Below, piece by piece: positions 22,947 to 37,900 of a stretch of 64,000 nt of DNA (positions are counted from its first letter, which is position 1; the number at the start of each line of letters is the position of its first letter). The stretch is from Apus apus (taxonomy: Eukaryota > Chordata > Aves > Apodiformes > Apodidae): contig NC_067294.1 of the NCBI RefSeq assembly GCF_020740795.1, forward strand, positions 1,550,001 to 1,614,000. Direction: 5' to 3'. The notes beneath the pieces were generated by a model that worked only from the letters and a program-made list of their open reading frames with translations, had not been told where the DNA came from and ran no database searches. The position numbers and the translations under genes were made by a program.

Positions 22947-25900
22947 CTGGGGGAGGGGGGAAGAGAAGAAATTTTAACGAAAATAGCTTAAAAAATATAT
23001 GAGAGAAAAGAGGAAAAAAACATCTTTGCTCTCCTGAGCCCCATTTTGACATGACAGCCTCCTATTTTTAATATCCTGGTTGACAGGTTCCTTTCTTACC
23101 ACAGGAGTATGCTTAAGTGCCAGAACTGGGGCGAAAAGCCAGACTCCCAGTGCCTTTTCAGGTCAGCTGAACTAAACTGGAAGAGTTCAGCCCTTCACCA
23201 GTACTTTTATGACTTTCAGACCCTAGAAAGATAGATTATAACCCAGAAAGTGTCCCTACTCCTTCATAAAGCAACTCTATGAAGTAATAACACTTTTACA
23301 AATGTATCCCTCACGTATACTATATATCCAGTCCTCAAAGTAAAATGGCACTTTCAGAACCTACACACTTGGGGACCAGGGTTCCAGCCAAGCTCTGCCC
23401 TCTTCAGCAGAGCACAGACTGCAGCCCTGAAACCACCCTCTCCCTCTGACAATACCCAGGCCAGTCTGCTCCGCTTCTCCCAACAGAGAGCAGATGTGTT
23501 CAGATCAGAGGGTGACACTTACCCTTTCACCAAGAGCATCTGCTCAATAGTGTCTGGCAGAGGCATGCCATAGCTTTCTGGCAGAAACAAAGTCAGAATT
23601 CCTGAGAGCACAGTCAGGCTGCCCATCAGGATGTAAGGCAGGAACCGATCATAGGCACCTGCAGAACACACACACACACAGAGCTGGCATCACTCCCAGT
23701 CTCCAGTGATGTTTGCACTTGGGTACAGGGCTTCATCGTGCAAGACTTATGCTTTAAGTAAAACAACCCAAACCCCCCCACAGTCTGGCATTCAAAGCAT
23801 CTTTTCTTTTAAATTTTGAGAGAGAAAACAGCTCAAAGAGCTGTCCCAGTGGGGTCAGTAAGACCACAAGTCTGCAGAGGTCTTCAACGGGGCATAAAAC
23901 ACTCTCTCTGTGTTGCAAGCATTGCTCAGAGATGCTGAGATCCAGTTTTTACCCACAGTTTCACAAGACTCCAGGAAACCAAGAAGAGTCAGAAAAGCCC
24001 CAGGTCAGTGCAGGGGGTGCAGAGCATTGCTGCCCCCTGCCAGGAGGGCAGTGCCCAGCTCACTCACCGAGGTAAACGAAGTAGGGAGAGAGGATGCTGC
24101 CCAGCCTGGAGGCCATGGAACTGGCCCCAACTCCCATGTTTCTCACTACTGTTGGGTAGAGCTCAGCCGTGTAAACATAAACCATTGAAAAGGCAGATGT
24201 GATCCCAAACTTCCCCAACATCACCAGCAGGATGGAGACCGCACGGATATCTGAAACCAAAAGGCAGCAGGATTTCAGTACAGCTCCAACTCTCCTGTCC
24301 CATTAATGCCAGGATCTGGTGTCCATTTTCTCTGTACATGTCTACAAGCAAGGGCAACACTTTTTATTTCCTTATTTTTTAAGTTACTAGGACTTGACAT
24401 TTTCATTTCCTTGAGAATGGGGTTTCCAGCCAAGTAAAAAATAAGAAGAAAGGAAGAACCAGGGAGGCCCTCTCAGATTCCAGGGGCCAGATCTCTGCTG
24501 TTGCTAACAATGCCATATATCTCTTTTTAATAAAGTGAACAGAGTGAAACATTTGAAAAGTTATTTTTTGTTTCCTGTTCTGGTTTTTCATTAACATTCC
24601 TAGCTACAAGTCAGCAATTTAATTATAGGAAGCTGGGCTGACCTTAACTGGGACAGTTAGATTTGAAAATAAAAATAGATGGCATCAGTGTTTAATTGAC
24701 TCAAAGGACACATATTACCTGGATCAAATTAGCAACACACTTCTTGTGCATTCTCTTTTGTTTATCCTCCAATATGTAAACAAGTGCTAAGCAAGAAGAC
24801 CCCCCCATCATATCAGACATCTTTACCAGTAAGGGTCCATAACCCTCTCAACCCAACTGGCCTAAAGTTACATGTGGTTTGGCTTCCAATAAATGTTATT
24901 TTATCCCTCTTTCCACTTGCCAAACGTTATTTTGGGTACCAACACTAACGTGGTACAAGCATCTTTGCTTTTAAAAAATGTTCCCACAATGTCTCTCTTG
25001 AATATAACTGCTTAAACAAGCCCTTGAGACAGTCAGAGACAGCTGTGGGGGAAGTAGGTTCTGCAGCCTCTTGGTAACCTCCACTTACCCAATGACTATA
25101 GAATGGTTTGGGTGGGAAGGGACCTTAGAGCTTGTCCAGTCCCACCTCCCTGCATGGGCAGGGACACCTCCCACCAGCCCAGGTTGCTCAAAGCCCCATC
25201 CAACCTGCGCTGGAACACTTCCAGCGAAGCCACAGCTTCTCTGGGCAACCTGGGCCAGTGTCTCACCACCCTCACACTAAAGAGTTTCTCCCTAATGTCC
25301 AACCCAAATCTCCCCTCTTCCAGTTTTGATCCATTATCCCTTATCCTTTCACTTAAAGCCCTTGTCCAAAGTCCCTCCTCAGCTTTCCTGTAGGACAGGA
25401 GCTCCATGTCCTTCTTATGTTGGTGGCTCCAGAACTGGACACAGTGTTGGACACAATCTGGTTGATCTAGTCCTAGTTTGACACTTGGACTTTACCAGGG
25501 TACCTTGCCAGGGATGCACATTAAAGGCAAAACTTGACTTGATCCCAACAGATCACAAAGCCAATGACCCACCTTGAAAATTTATCTGAATTGCCATGTT
25601 TTGTGTGTTCCCTGTGCACCGAGAACCAAGGAAGAGGGGCGAAGAGTGGAAATGAGTGCCTATCCAGAATCTCCTCAGGACACTTGTCCTCCAGACCTGC
25701 CCAGTGCTTGATGCTGCACCTCCCCTGTCATACAGAGACCAACTAACGGTTGCATACGTGAAGGCACCAGCTGAATGAAGAGAAGGACACAGCCTCCCAA
25801 GAACAAGGCGGCAGCCATCGAGTACCGTCGGGGCAGGTTGCGCAGCAGCAGCCAGGAGATGATGTAGGCTGGAACCTCCGTCACTGCCGAGAGGAAGCAG

Positions 25901-28900
25901 TTCACGTAGACATCCCCGTGCAGGTTTGGTGTGTCCAGAGAAAGCCCAAAATAACCGACGGATATTATCATCCTGAAAGCAGCAGAACAACAGGATCAAG
26001 TTCCTCCTCTTCCTGAGGTTGCCACGAGCCGCTTCTACCTCTCTGCTAAGCACAGGAATCGCTGTGTAAGGGAAGTTCAGCACCTGCCACGTTCATTCCC
26101 CTCTGAAGCACCTGGAGTGCTGGCTTCAGGAACAGCAAGAGAGCAATTAAACACTGCTGATGGTTTCTATCTTTCAAGTTGCTCTTGCATTCAAGTAATA
26201 AAATGTCCCGTGGAGCATTAACACACTGAGGTAACCCCAGGGCTGCTGCCAGCCTTGCCGAGGCACCTGCCAGGAGCCCACCAGTGCTGGATGGTCCTGC
26301 AGCTACAGAGGTGGTACTGAACTGCATGACTTTGCAACTGTCCATCCTGCTCTCACTCAGACCTTGCAGGGAAGCTCTGGGTATTTGTTACTCTGAGACA
26401 TCTCATTTGTCCCTGCTAGTCATGCTGATGGAGAGGGGCTGACTACCAGGCACACCTGCCCCCTATTTCACGTCACCCGCGGGAGATACACGAGAATCAC
26501 TCTCAAAACAGTGACACAGCAGCTCCTATCACTGGTGGTTACAGCCTTAGCCTGACAGTTTGGATTACTGCATTTTTCTGCTGCTGCTGAGGCCTACGGT
26601 AGCTTTTCATTACATTTACCAGGGACATCTGCGTGGAACATTGTTTCTGGGTCATTACCCTCCAAACTTTGCATATAGAGTCAGGAAGGCATCCCAGCAG
26701 ACCCAAACAATCTGGGGGTTTCTCTGCCATGCCCCAAGCTGGCTGGGCAGGATCCAAGTCATTTTTGCCTGGCTGGGTGCCTGGGCTGGTCAGTGTGGCA
26801 GGGCAGAGCAGGGTGGCTGGAATATTGCCATCTCAACTGTGCCAGATGAGAGCTGGCCTCCACGTGATCCACAGAAACACACCACTGGCCTTGGAAACAA
26901 ATCCTGCCCTGTCTCGGGAGATGCTGGGAAGAGAGGGTGATGTTCTACCAACAAGTAACACGTGGCAAATGAGGGAATAACAGGCACTGGGGCAAGATGT
27001 GCCCAGGTGAGGCACAGAGCACTCAGCACCTCACCTCTTTCAGCATCTGTGTCATGACACAACTGGAGCAAAATGACTGTGCAGCATGAAGTGGATCACA
27101 GACCAAAGACTGGCTCTTCCTTCCCCTGACTTCCCATTGGAAGAGCCTTCAAGGGCCATTTGCTTAAAATAATTTACCCAGTGTACCTGGGCAGCTATGG
27201 AGTCGTGGAGCTGAGGGTAATCCCCTGTTGCTATGTATGCCCTGCCAGCTGAAGCTATGCCTCTCCAAAGTGGTTCTGTGTTTTCCACGTGCTGAGCAAC
27301 ATGCCCAGCCCTGGGCTCTGAGGAGTTATTTTTGTGTGCACACAAACTGTGCTTGCTGGGACTCACTGTCAGGAGCAGTTTACCTCAGCTAATCCCATGG
27401 GCAAACCCTGACACAGTTATATATCCCCAGGAAAAATTCAGGGCCATTTACACAGCCCAGGGTGATGAGAGGCCAAACTTCCTCCTGCCTAATGCAAACC
27501 CAGCAAAGGGATTAGTTCAGAGACCTGTGACTTACTCAAAAGTAACAAGACTCAGTGCTATGTAAAGGTCATACACTGCTGTCTGCAGCCACCCTCTTGC
27601 ACAGAGCTGCTTTGATTAGTTCTTTCAACTCATAACACAGAAGATTCCATTAGGATACTATGGGTTGGAAAATATTGCTGTGAGTCAGCACAGGATGCTT
27701 TATATTTTGAGAAATGAATTAAAAAGTGGTCAGGCAACTGACATGGAAGGTAAAAATAGTGGGAAAATTGCCCAAATCAACAGAATACTGTTCTGCAAGA
27801 GGAGGCAAGATGGTGTAAGGTCAGCTGCACACGTTTGACTCTTCCTGCCTCTCTAAAACTTAATTTATCGTGTGGCAATGGGATTGGTCACATTTGGCCA
27901 CGTCACTCTGTCCAAACAGGTTTTGCATTTGATCTCTACAACCTAACACACACAATCAGCCGTGCCTAGGAACTCACTGCTGCTGGACTCCATGCAGGTT
28001 GGAAGCAGGACAGTCTCAATTCTCTACCTCACTTCCAGTTCAAGGTGAGAGTCAGCAGTTGGAGGTAAGACAACAGTATATATGGCAGCCGTACTGACAA
28101 TTCTGCAAAGAACCAGCATTACTTTTCTTTTTTTGAGCTGTTTTCTGATCAAGTTCCTTTCTCAGTGTGTTTGTAGTGCTGTGCTAGTGTTGGGCAAGGG
28201 AATCTGGCTTAAATATTAGCTGAGCCATCCTTTGACCCAAAAAGCCACATCAGCTGGTGTACACTGGCAGGTCAGTGGACTGAACTCCCAAGGCTGTGCC
28301 TCACTAAAGCAGAGGAACATTGTCCACCACAGCAGCAAACAGATTTAGTTAACTCTATAGCACCTGAGGGACTTTCTTGGTTAGGACAGTGCAGGTACAA
28401 GCAATAATTAAACCCTACTTATATAGGCTCTGGCAGGCTACAAGTTACCCTGTTCTCCTTCTCCTGAGTTATTACAGCTTTGTTGAGATTTCCAGTAAAA
28501 GAAAATTACAACTGTTTAATCAAATTGAGTACAAAGTGTGGCTTCAGCTACTGTAAACCAGATGAAGATGGCAGGTAAATGGAGCAGTGATCAGGAAAGT
28601 CCAGGTAAATCTCAGACTAGAATTTCAAAGGTAGCTTTATCACTTTAAGAGACCATAAGAAAAGGAAGGAAGATTCTCCCTACAAGTCAGGCACTGCTGT
28701 GTTCAGACCCTGGGCAAAAATTCTCTGACTGTGAGACAGGGCATGACTCACTCCTCTTAAAAGTCTTTATTACAGTCAGATGAGGGTTCCCCAAGGCCCA
28801 ACACCAGGCAGGATTCCCACGCATCACTGCCAGCTGGTCTGGTTCTTGCTCAGCTCAGGATATGCCTTGCTGCCTCACAAAGGAATATCCATCTAGATGT

Positions 28901-31900
28901 GGCTCTGGACTGTTACTGAAAAGGAAGAACCTACACAATAACCAGCACCTTGTTGCTTCAGCCAGCAGGTCGCTGGGTTTTGGGCTGGTTTTGTTATATC
29001 TCTTCAGAATACCTTAGTGTTCAAAGAGCAGCTTTTAACTCTTCTGCTGCTTTTGTGCTCAGCTGCCCCTGAACAACACCTGCTTACCAAAGCAGCACTG
29101 ACATAATGGTGATCGTGAGGATATTTCGGGTTCTCATGAGATCCAAAATGGTGTATGTCTGTTGCTTCTGGGAATCCAAATCTTGCAGCTGGAAACAAAC
29201 AAAACCATGGGGACATAAACTTTCTGAAACCAGAATGATTGTGAAAATAGGTTCCCCCCAACTTATACATCCATATTTTGATATGTTGCACAGCTGAAAC
29301 AGGCATCTCACTTTTAACCAAACACGTATTAGCTGTAAGAGCCATCTACCTGGGAAAGTAGTTGCTCCTTCCTAATTTCAAGTCACTTAAAATTTAGGCT
29401 GAAATAAGAAATAATTTTATCTGCCTACTACTTGATAAAACATTATTGTTACTTTTCTACTTGAACTATAAAGCCACGGCATTAATTCACAATTTGTATG
29501 GCACTACTGGCAGAGTTTTGTCATTTTGAGCAGTGCACCTTGAGGATCACACACATCAACTGCACTCAGAATAGAATCACAGAATTACAAACTGGTTTGA
29601 GTTGGAAGGGACCTTAAAGACCATCCAGTCCCCAGCCCCTGCATGGGCAGGGACACCTCCCACCAGCCCAGGTTGCTCCAAGCCCCATCCAACCTGCCCT
29701 TCAACACTGCCAGGGATGGGGCAGCCACAGTTTCTCTGGGCAGCCTGGGCCAGGGTCTCACCACCCTCACACTAAAGAATTTGCTCCTCACGTCCAACCT
29801 AAATATCCCCTCTTCCAGTCCTGATCCATTACCCCCCAGTCCTCTCACTGCAAGCCCTCGTACAAAGTCCCTCCCCAGGAGGAGAAGAGAGCAACAAGGA
29901 TGAAGAGACATTTAAAAAATGTGCTATGTATGTGAGAGGGTTTATTGAGCCTAAGAGCCAGGAGACTGAGGGTGTCTTAAAAGACCGAGAATGGTCTTAA
30001 AGACCAGCAAAAAGTTATAAACTGTCCTCTACGTCCACTGCAGACAAGGCAGGAAACAACAATATTAAACTGCAACAGAACAGATTAAGCAAATAGTCCT
30101 CATGCTGGACCTAACAGTAATGTATTTAAACTGAGACAAACTGGTTAATGAGCTCAGGAGTCCCCATCTTACTTAGGTGTTTTCAGATCATCTTCTAAGA
30201 ACACAATAAAACAGACAACACACTTCTCCTTTCCCCAGAACGCTTTCTAGCTCCTCAAAATAAAACCACTTCCACATAAACAATGCAAGGACATTAATCC
30301 ATGAAGCACGTAAACAAGTGTTGTGCTCACCAAGACTGTAAAGAAAATACTTATTTTTTAATTCAGGACTTTAGTTCAGATCACTAGCAAGGAGTAACAC
30401 GGGGGAGATTATTCAGTATGTGACAAAAGTGATTAAACAGGACAAGTTCCACTGATGGAAACTGTCAACTGATAAAGCAACACTATATTGCTACAGAATC
30501 ACAGTTTTCTAGACATGTTTTTGTTATCACAAAGAAGTGGTATGTTTTCAGGATACATCCCAGGCTATTTAGTCATCAATTTAATGTTTCGTTTTTTACC
30601 AGTCTCACAGTAAGAACATTAGCAAGATTCTTTTTTCTGTTAAGACATTTTACAACTAACTGAATCTGAGAGTCTATCAGCAATTTGAAATCTAACACAG
30701 AAGGAAACAAGCATCCGCCTTAACAGCTGAAAATCCTAACATGAAAAAAAGTCATACTATAACATTTTCACTCTTCTTGAACTGTAAGCTGCCAAGACAC
30801 CTCACAATACTTAAGTGAAGACTTCTCTTTCCACAACCAGAAGAATCACTCTTGCCTGACAGACCTCTATTTTGTGCAAGCACAATCAACTGTATAAAAA
30901 GATCACTTCCTTCCTTGAGTTTTTAGGTCAGTGTGACCTGAGAACGTCAAATTAAATTTTAATAAGCTTAAAGACTGAATGACTTTTGTTGGCACTGTGC
31001 ACTCCACAGTGCATGCAAAGGATTATCAGATAAAAGTAAACAATGATTGTAGCTTAAAAATAGTGCAATCACCTGATACTTAAAACTTCTGAACTCCTTC
31101 TGGTCTAATACATCATCTTCTACTCTGTACTAGTTCGAATTACAACACTTTTTTCACTAAAGCATCAGACTGGTCAGCAGAAGTATTTGGATGATTTGGA
31201 CCTATTGCAGGATGCAACTGATCAATAAAGAGACAAAACCAACCATTAGTTTAACTTTGAACTGTCTCCCAAATTCAGTTAGTGATGATTCTTTTGGCAG
31301 GCTAGTTGCTGGACCCTGACTTGGAGCCTTTCACTCTTGCCCCTAAACTCAAAAAATACATTCTTTTCTCAATGTCCTGTGAACTGTATCCAAGCTACTG
31401 AGAACGTGTAACTTCTGCAGCCAGGTGAAAACTCTTTCTAAGGGATATTTTGTTCTGAAGGCCCGAAGGATAAAATGATGGTGTGATGCTGGTGCACACC
31501 AAACTTCAGAGTGTTTGCTTTCTTAAATCCGAATGTCTTCACATTTGATAGCTTCTGCCTGAACCAGCTCCCACCACACAGGCTGCAGCCAGCTTCACAG
31601 CCTAGCCCTTTCTCATAAATCACATGATCTTTCCTAACTACTCGCCAGTTTTGCCACTATGTGTTGCCAAGAAAGCAGCAAGCAGGAAACAAAAAAAGAA
31701 AAGAAAAAAAAAAAAGAGGGGGAAAAAAAAAAAGAAGGAGAAAAACCAAACAAACTGAAAAACAAACCCAGGAACAGCAACATTCAGAGATTCAGTGTTG
31801 GTAAGAAAAAAGGACCCTGCCTTTTAGGAGCTGGATAAGCAGACAACATAATCCTTAGCAGAACAGGCTGGAACAAGAAGTGATGAGAGGGGCAGGGAGG

Positions 31901-34900
31901 GTGCAATGATGATTTGAAATTAAACTCATCATCCAAACATTTCTATCCCCTTTACATGGGATAATTCCACCAACTGAATTATCTGTGTTCTGCAGCTGGA
32001 TCACCTGCTGGATCCTAACTGCTTTTGAAACCTCTGCTGCACGAGTTCAAGAATGCTCCAAACATGAGCTCGGGTTCACCCAGAACTCATGCTCCAACTG
32101 CTGGAGGGCTAAGGGCCAGCTGGATTTCTGAGAACCCCTCTGCAGCATAAACATGCTTCCTGAAAACTCGAGAGAGGCTGCAGCTCTCCAGAAAGCAGCT
32201 CCAGGAGCAGCACAAACAGACCACTGATGAAGAACAGTACATACTTTGGTCACAGCACAACTTTCACCCTAGAAAGTAAAAAGATGAACAGGAGTTCTGC
32301 ATTTAAACAGTGCCTGTTCAGCCAGCTCCTTTCCCTTTCAGTGTCAGAATGCACGTCAGCTTTCAGAAACACAGATTAGCAATGTTTTACCTGTAAAGAA
32401 GCACCACGCAATGCAGCCCACCCTGCTGCAGAAGTCGGCATTTCCCCTTGTCCAGTGTTCTCTGGGGCAACATCCCTCTCCTGCCCCTGCCTTCTGCTGC
32501 TTGGCAACCCAGCCCCACTCTGAGCTGGCAATTAGATCAATATTTCTAAGAATGGGAGGATGGAGGACTCCAGGGACAGTGACTTTAGGCAGAGGCTGGA
32601 GTCAAGAGCCTATTTCTGTTCTGCTGCAGCGCTGGCAATGCGTGAGTTTTCACGCCTACAGCATGAGAAGGAAGGAAGGAGGAAAAAACAAAAAAAAGGC
32701 CACAAAACAAAAAACCCCAAGCATGTTCTAATGAAAATCCAGGGAAAAACTATCATAAGAAGGCCTGGGCTTTTCTGGCATTCTCACTTGGTTCCAGCAA
32801 GACCAGGATGTTGTACTACCTACAAATAAGTCTTGGCAAACAGGTTTTGTTTCACCTCAGCTACCCTGAAGTCAAGTGATGCTGTTTCAATCCCACACTC
32901 CAGTTTAATGGCAAACCATGTTCCTTAGCCTGGTGCAGAGGCCTTGTAAAGCAAGTGAGTATACAAGGGATCGTCACAAAAATGACAAGGTCATGTCAAC
33001 TGTTAACCAGAACACAACTGGGCAACTGTCCAGGCAGACTCCACAAATCTGCCTCAGGAGGTGCCCATTCTCCTGGATTATGCTAACAGTTTGTCTGTCT
33101 GACTTTTAGAGGTCATGTCCGAGTGAATGTGGACCTGCCTCTACATCTGAAGGTCACCAACAGCTCAGACACATGGGAAATACCTACAGGAAACATGAAC
33201 ATGTTAGAAGAAATGGATGGGTAAGAAAAGCTACTGCTTAGTTTCTCCACCTGAAAGGAGCTCAAGTTTTACTTTCCTTAACATGGAGTAGAAAGTGGAA
33301 GTTGAATATGGAATTGAACTGGAATGACATTTTCACTGCCACTGACCAGGATGAGTCCTGTGTTATGACTTCCATAGAACAGTATTAGACTGCACAAGCA
33401 CAAAGTCTGTTCAGCACAAGTATTCAGATCATAAAGCAAGAGGAACCTCTAATTTATCACCTTCGTCCAAAGCCTAGAGTTTAAAAGGAAAAAGGTGGCT
33501 GTAAACTGGATCAAAATTCCCATGGGAATGAACAGCAAAGGGCTTTGCAGATCTTATTGAAGAGAGAAAGGGTATTCTGCTTTTCAGGAAAAGAATGGCT
33601 CTTTACACACTTGAGAAGTACACAATCCACTGCAGAGACAACTCCATTCATATGGCTGGAAATTAACCCCTTCACGTGGTCATTAACAGGTCCAGCAAAC
33701 AACTGGGCTGCTGCAGGAATCTTACCTCACTGGGGTCAAGTATGACATCTGGGGCTGTGATGCCATTGGTTTTTGCAGCCTTTCGGATGATGTCTTCAGC
33801 CTCCTGAAATCTCCCCTGGGAGATCAGCCACCGTGGAGATTCCGGAATGACCCTGCAAAAGGGGTTCAGAGTAACAAAGTCCACAGAAAGCCCTGCTGCA
33901 GGCACCAACACTCATTGTTCCAGGCAGAGAGAGCTCAAAACGTGCCACATCTTGCAGACATTAGAGCAATGACAACAGAAATCAGATTTACAAGAGCAGA
34001 CTAGCATGCTGAACAAGAACAGACTAAAACGCATTTGTTGATTTTAGAAATGCTAAGGAAATAAGCAATGACTCAGAAAAATAGAGCAACCAAAGCCTTC
34101 AAAGTATGGGAAAACAGTTTAATTAAAGAAATTCAGATATGAATACACAAGCTGCACGCTGTAAATTAAGAGGCACAGCCTCAGAGAATAACACATGTAT
34201 ATTTAATAACTCTAAAAACGGTCATATAAAGCCAAGTCAGAAAGCAGAAAACCCCTGAGTCACTGAGCTTTGTAAGGAAAGAACTGGAAGGAATAACAAA
34301 CCAACTCTTGTGTAAGTGGAGAAACACCACCACCATGTGGACTAGTTAAACTTTACATGCCACCTAAAAGTACTTATTTCATTAACTATGGAAGAAAACA
34401 CAGCAATCTCACAGAAGTGCAAGTACCGTTTTGTAGCTTGTCATATTTATGTCACCCCAGCACTGCCCAGCTTCCCAAAACAACTGGTTTCTCCTTCTGC
34501 CCCTAGTTCAGGTCTACTCTTAAAGGCTCATGGATTTCAGTTGGTGCAGAAGGAAGTTTACTCATGTGCATCACTCAATTTTATAGAAACTACAGGTTTG
34601 TCTTTACAACCTATACAGCTTGTAAAGAGGTGGGGATGGAGTGGTTCAATGAGGTTACAAGTGATAGGACATGAGGAAATGGCCTCAAGTTGCTCCAGGG
34701 GAGGTTTGGATTGGATGTTAAGCACAATTTCTTCCCTGAAAGGGTTACCAGGCATTGGAACAGGTTGCCCAGGGCAGTGGTGGAGTGACCATCCCTGGAG
34801 GGGTTTAAGAGTCGTACAGATGTAGTACATAGGGATATGGTTTAGTTAAGAACTTGTCAGTGTTAGGTTGATGGCTGGACTTGGTGATCTTTAAGATCTT

Positions 34901-37900
34901 TAGGAACCAAGGTGAGTTCTGTGAAAATGCCATTCAAGCAGATCCTCCCCAAACTATGGACACGCAGCTAAACACCCGGAAAGAGTAAAGAACACAAGAT
35001 CCATCCTTCACCTGCCCATTCCTGAATTTCAGTACAGGCTGGAGCCTGAACCTTAAAACCCTGCAGACAGGACCTTCTAAAGCCTTCCAGAAGCTCTACT
35101 CACCACCAGAGAGGGATGCAGAGCAGCCCAGGCAGGGTGAGTGCCAGCAGCAGCATCCGCCAGTCCCTGATGAAGTAAGCAAAGAGTGGCAGCAACATGT
35201 AGCCCAAGGCATAGAATATGCAGACTCCCAGGGTGCAGAACAGCACACGGATGGATTTGCCAAGGATTTCTGTGCCTGTTCAAAACAAGAGACTGAAGGT
35301 TAGTATTTAAACTTAAAAGCAACTCAATGACTTTCCAAAAATACCTCTAATGACTGGCTTTGAAACACACTACAGGGGGTAGCCCCAGTGTACAGCATGT
35401 TCTGCCATCCCATGGTAGAGGCTGAGCTGCTTCCTGCAGGGATCCTGCATCGATCCCAGGAAATACAAAAGGAAAAGGAACAGGCTAAAAAGTTGTTCTG
35501 TAGCTCTAAGTAGCTAAAACTTCTATAGTTCTATTTTCTTGGAATCTCATTCTTTACTTGAGGAGCTAAAACCACCTGGCATGCTAACAAAACACTCACA
35601 ACATTAAACCTCAGCTTGATCTCCACGGGGTCCTCTTGAGCTTATGGCAAGAGACCAGCTTCTTTAAAAGGTAATTCAGAGATGCCAAAATTAGGTTCCT
35701 GACCTGTCCAATTCAGATTGCACCTCTATCAACTGGAAACTTCCAAGGAGAACATGAGTTACCCATGTGTGGTGAGGACAAACTCTTACCAGTGCTGCTT
35801 GGCAAAACATAACAGCTCTGAGCCAGTCCTGAGAAGAAGCAGGAGAAGCAGGAGCCTCAAGAACACAACCTGTGCCCAGCAGGACCTGCTTACCAAGAAC
35901 AAATGCTGCCACGTAGTTTGAGATTTGTCCCATGCCAACCAGCACAAAGAACACTGAAAACATCTCCCAGCTGGTAGAAAAGACCTGGACAAAGCTGAAG
36001 CCAGTCTGCATTGCCAGGGTTGCAAACAGCACATTCTTCCTGCCAAACCTTCCATGGACAGAAGTAAGAGACAAATAAATAAATAAATGATTATACAACA
36101 GAATAAATGAAATCTTCAAGAACAGAAAAATAAGATTACTTGTATGCATACCTGGGGAGATGCAAGACTTCTGCAAAAAGCAGAGGTTCAGGAAATATGA
36201 CACAGGCACAACTATTCTAAATACATAAAAAAAATCCACTGCCCAAGAGAAAATTTTCCAAGGGCTGCTAGCTCAGTTGCCTATAATTATGTGCTGGAAC
36301 ACTACTCCTTTCCTACGGACAGGATGAGCAGGGAGACAAATCATCAGGAGCAAATAATTTAAAATGCAAGAGTATGAAGTGCTCCTCCTCTATGGAGCAT
36401 GGAGTTCCTGACACATATTGGCATATTAAAGAAGGGAAAAGAAGGAAAGCTGCTGAAAGAGGCAGAACTCAGGTTTAAGAGGCTGCTATCAGGAAAGTGA
36501 TCCCATGCTGCAATCTTCATTCCACTTGGCAAAAAACCACAAAAACAATTTAAGGGCTTCTAGCAATTCTACTGATGAAGTATTAAAATAAAATACATTA
36601 AACTAAACCAAACCCATCAAATTGTTCTAAGAGTCAGTGCCTATGGCCTGGCCAAAACCCACAACCTGTCAACATCACAAAAATTTGTGGTGTCTTCGGA
36701 TTTTTCATGTTTGTACTGAGAAATAAGAAAGGCAATGTCCTCTGGGGCTGGAAATACAGCTTCTCTGAAGTACAGCTGAACAGCATTCATGCTTTGCAGC
36801 TTCCACAAACACAGGTCATTGGACTTAGATGTTGTATTTGATGATTAGGAAGAGAAACTATGGGTGTTTGTAAAAAGGGAGTTTCAAATTTTACTTCAAA
36901 AAAAGGAAAACAAGCCTCAGGGAACTCTCTGAACATGGTCCAAAGTAATTAGAAAAGAATGTCCTTGATCTGATTTTTCCAGATTAAACTTATCTACTAC
37001 ACCTGTTTTCTGGCATAAAACCAGTTTGCTCCAGAAGTGATTTTGCTGCAAAAATAAACAGTAAAGATTAACACTCACTAACAACCTTTGTAACTTTCTG
37101 TTCTACTTCAGGACATTTACTCCACACCCACAGAACAAAGGCACATCAATAGCTGCAGAAATCCACTTTTAGGAAGTTTCCCATATGTTAATTGCTTGCA
37201 AAGCAGCATTAAACAAAGAGCCAGCAGCTCTGGTGTATATACTTTACTTGTCTGAGAGCTGCCCTGAGGCAAAAGATCCAATCAGGACACCCACGAAGAA
37301 CAGGGAGGTGCTCAGGGGTCCCTTCCAGTCGTTGTCACACACCAGATTCCACTGTGGGGAGAAAGAACATGAAAGTCTTTCAATAAACAGGATTTCCTGC
37401 TTTTTTTCTAAACACCTCGGCTCAACCCAGATGAAAAACAGAAAACCTCCACAACAGAAATTCATAACTAACCTAGGGCACAGATGCAGCTCCAAGGACT
37501 TAAGGGGAAGGGATGCTGGGCAGCAGAGGGCAAGGGCCACCTGCCCTGAGCCATCCCAGGAGTCATCCCCAAGGCTCCACCACCACCTTCTTCACACAGC
37601 TGATGGCTGTGGTACTTCCCCCTCCAGGTACAAGTGACAGTAACCTATAATTTCATACTACACCCCTTTCAGGTCCTTTTCAATGGCTCTGCAGCCCCTA
37701 AAAGTGCTGCAGTTCTGCTGGTTTTGGAAGGAGTGAGAGCAGACCCAAACTTGATTTCCTGTGTAGGGCAAAGTTTGCCACCAAAAATTCACAGTTCTAT
37801 TTTAGGATAAAATTGAACTACACAAACAAGAATACAGAAAAAAATATCTTATCCTTTATTACATTCTAATCTGGTTTTGAGAGACTGGAGACTGCTCACT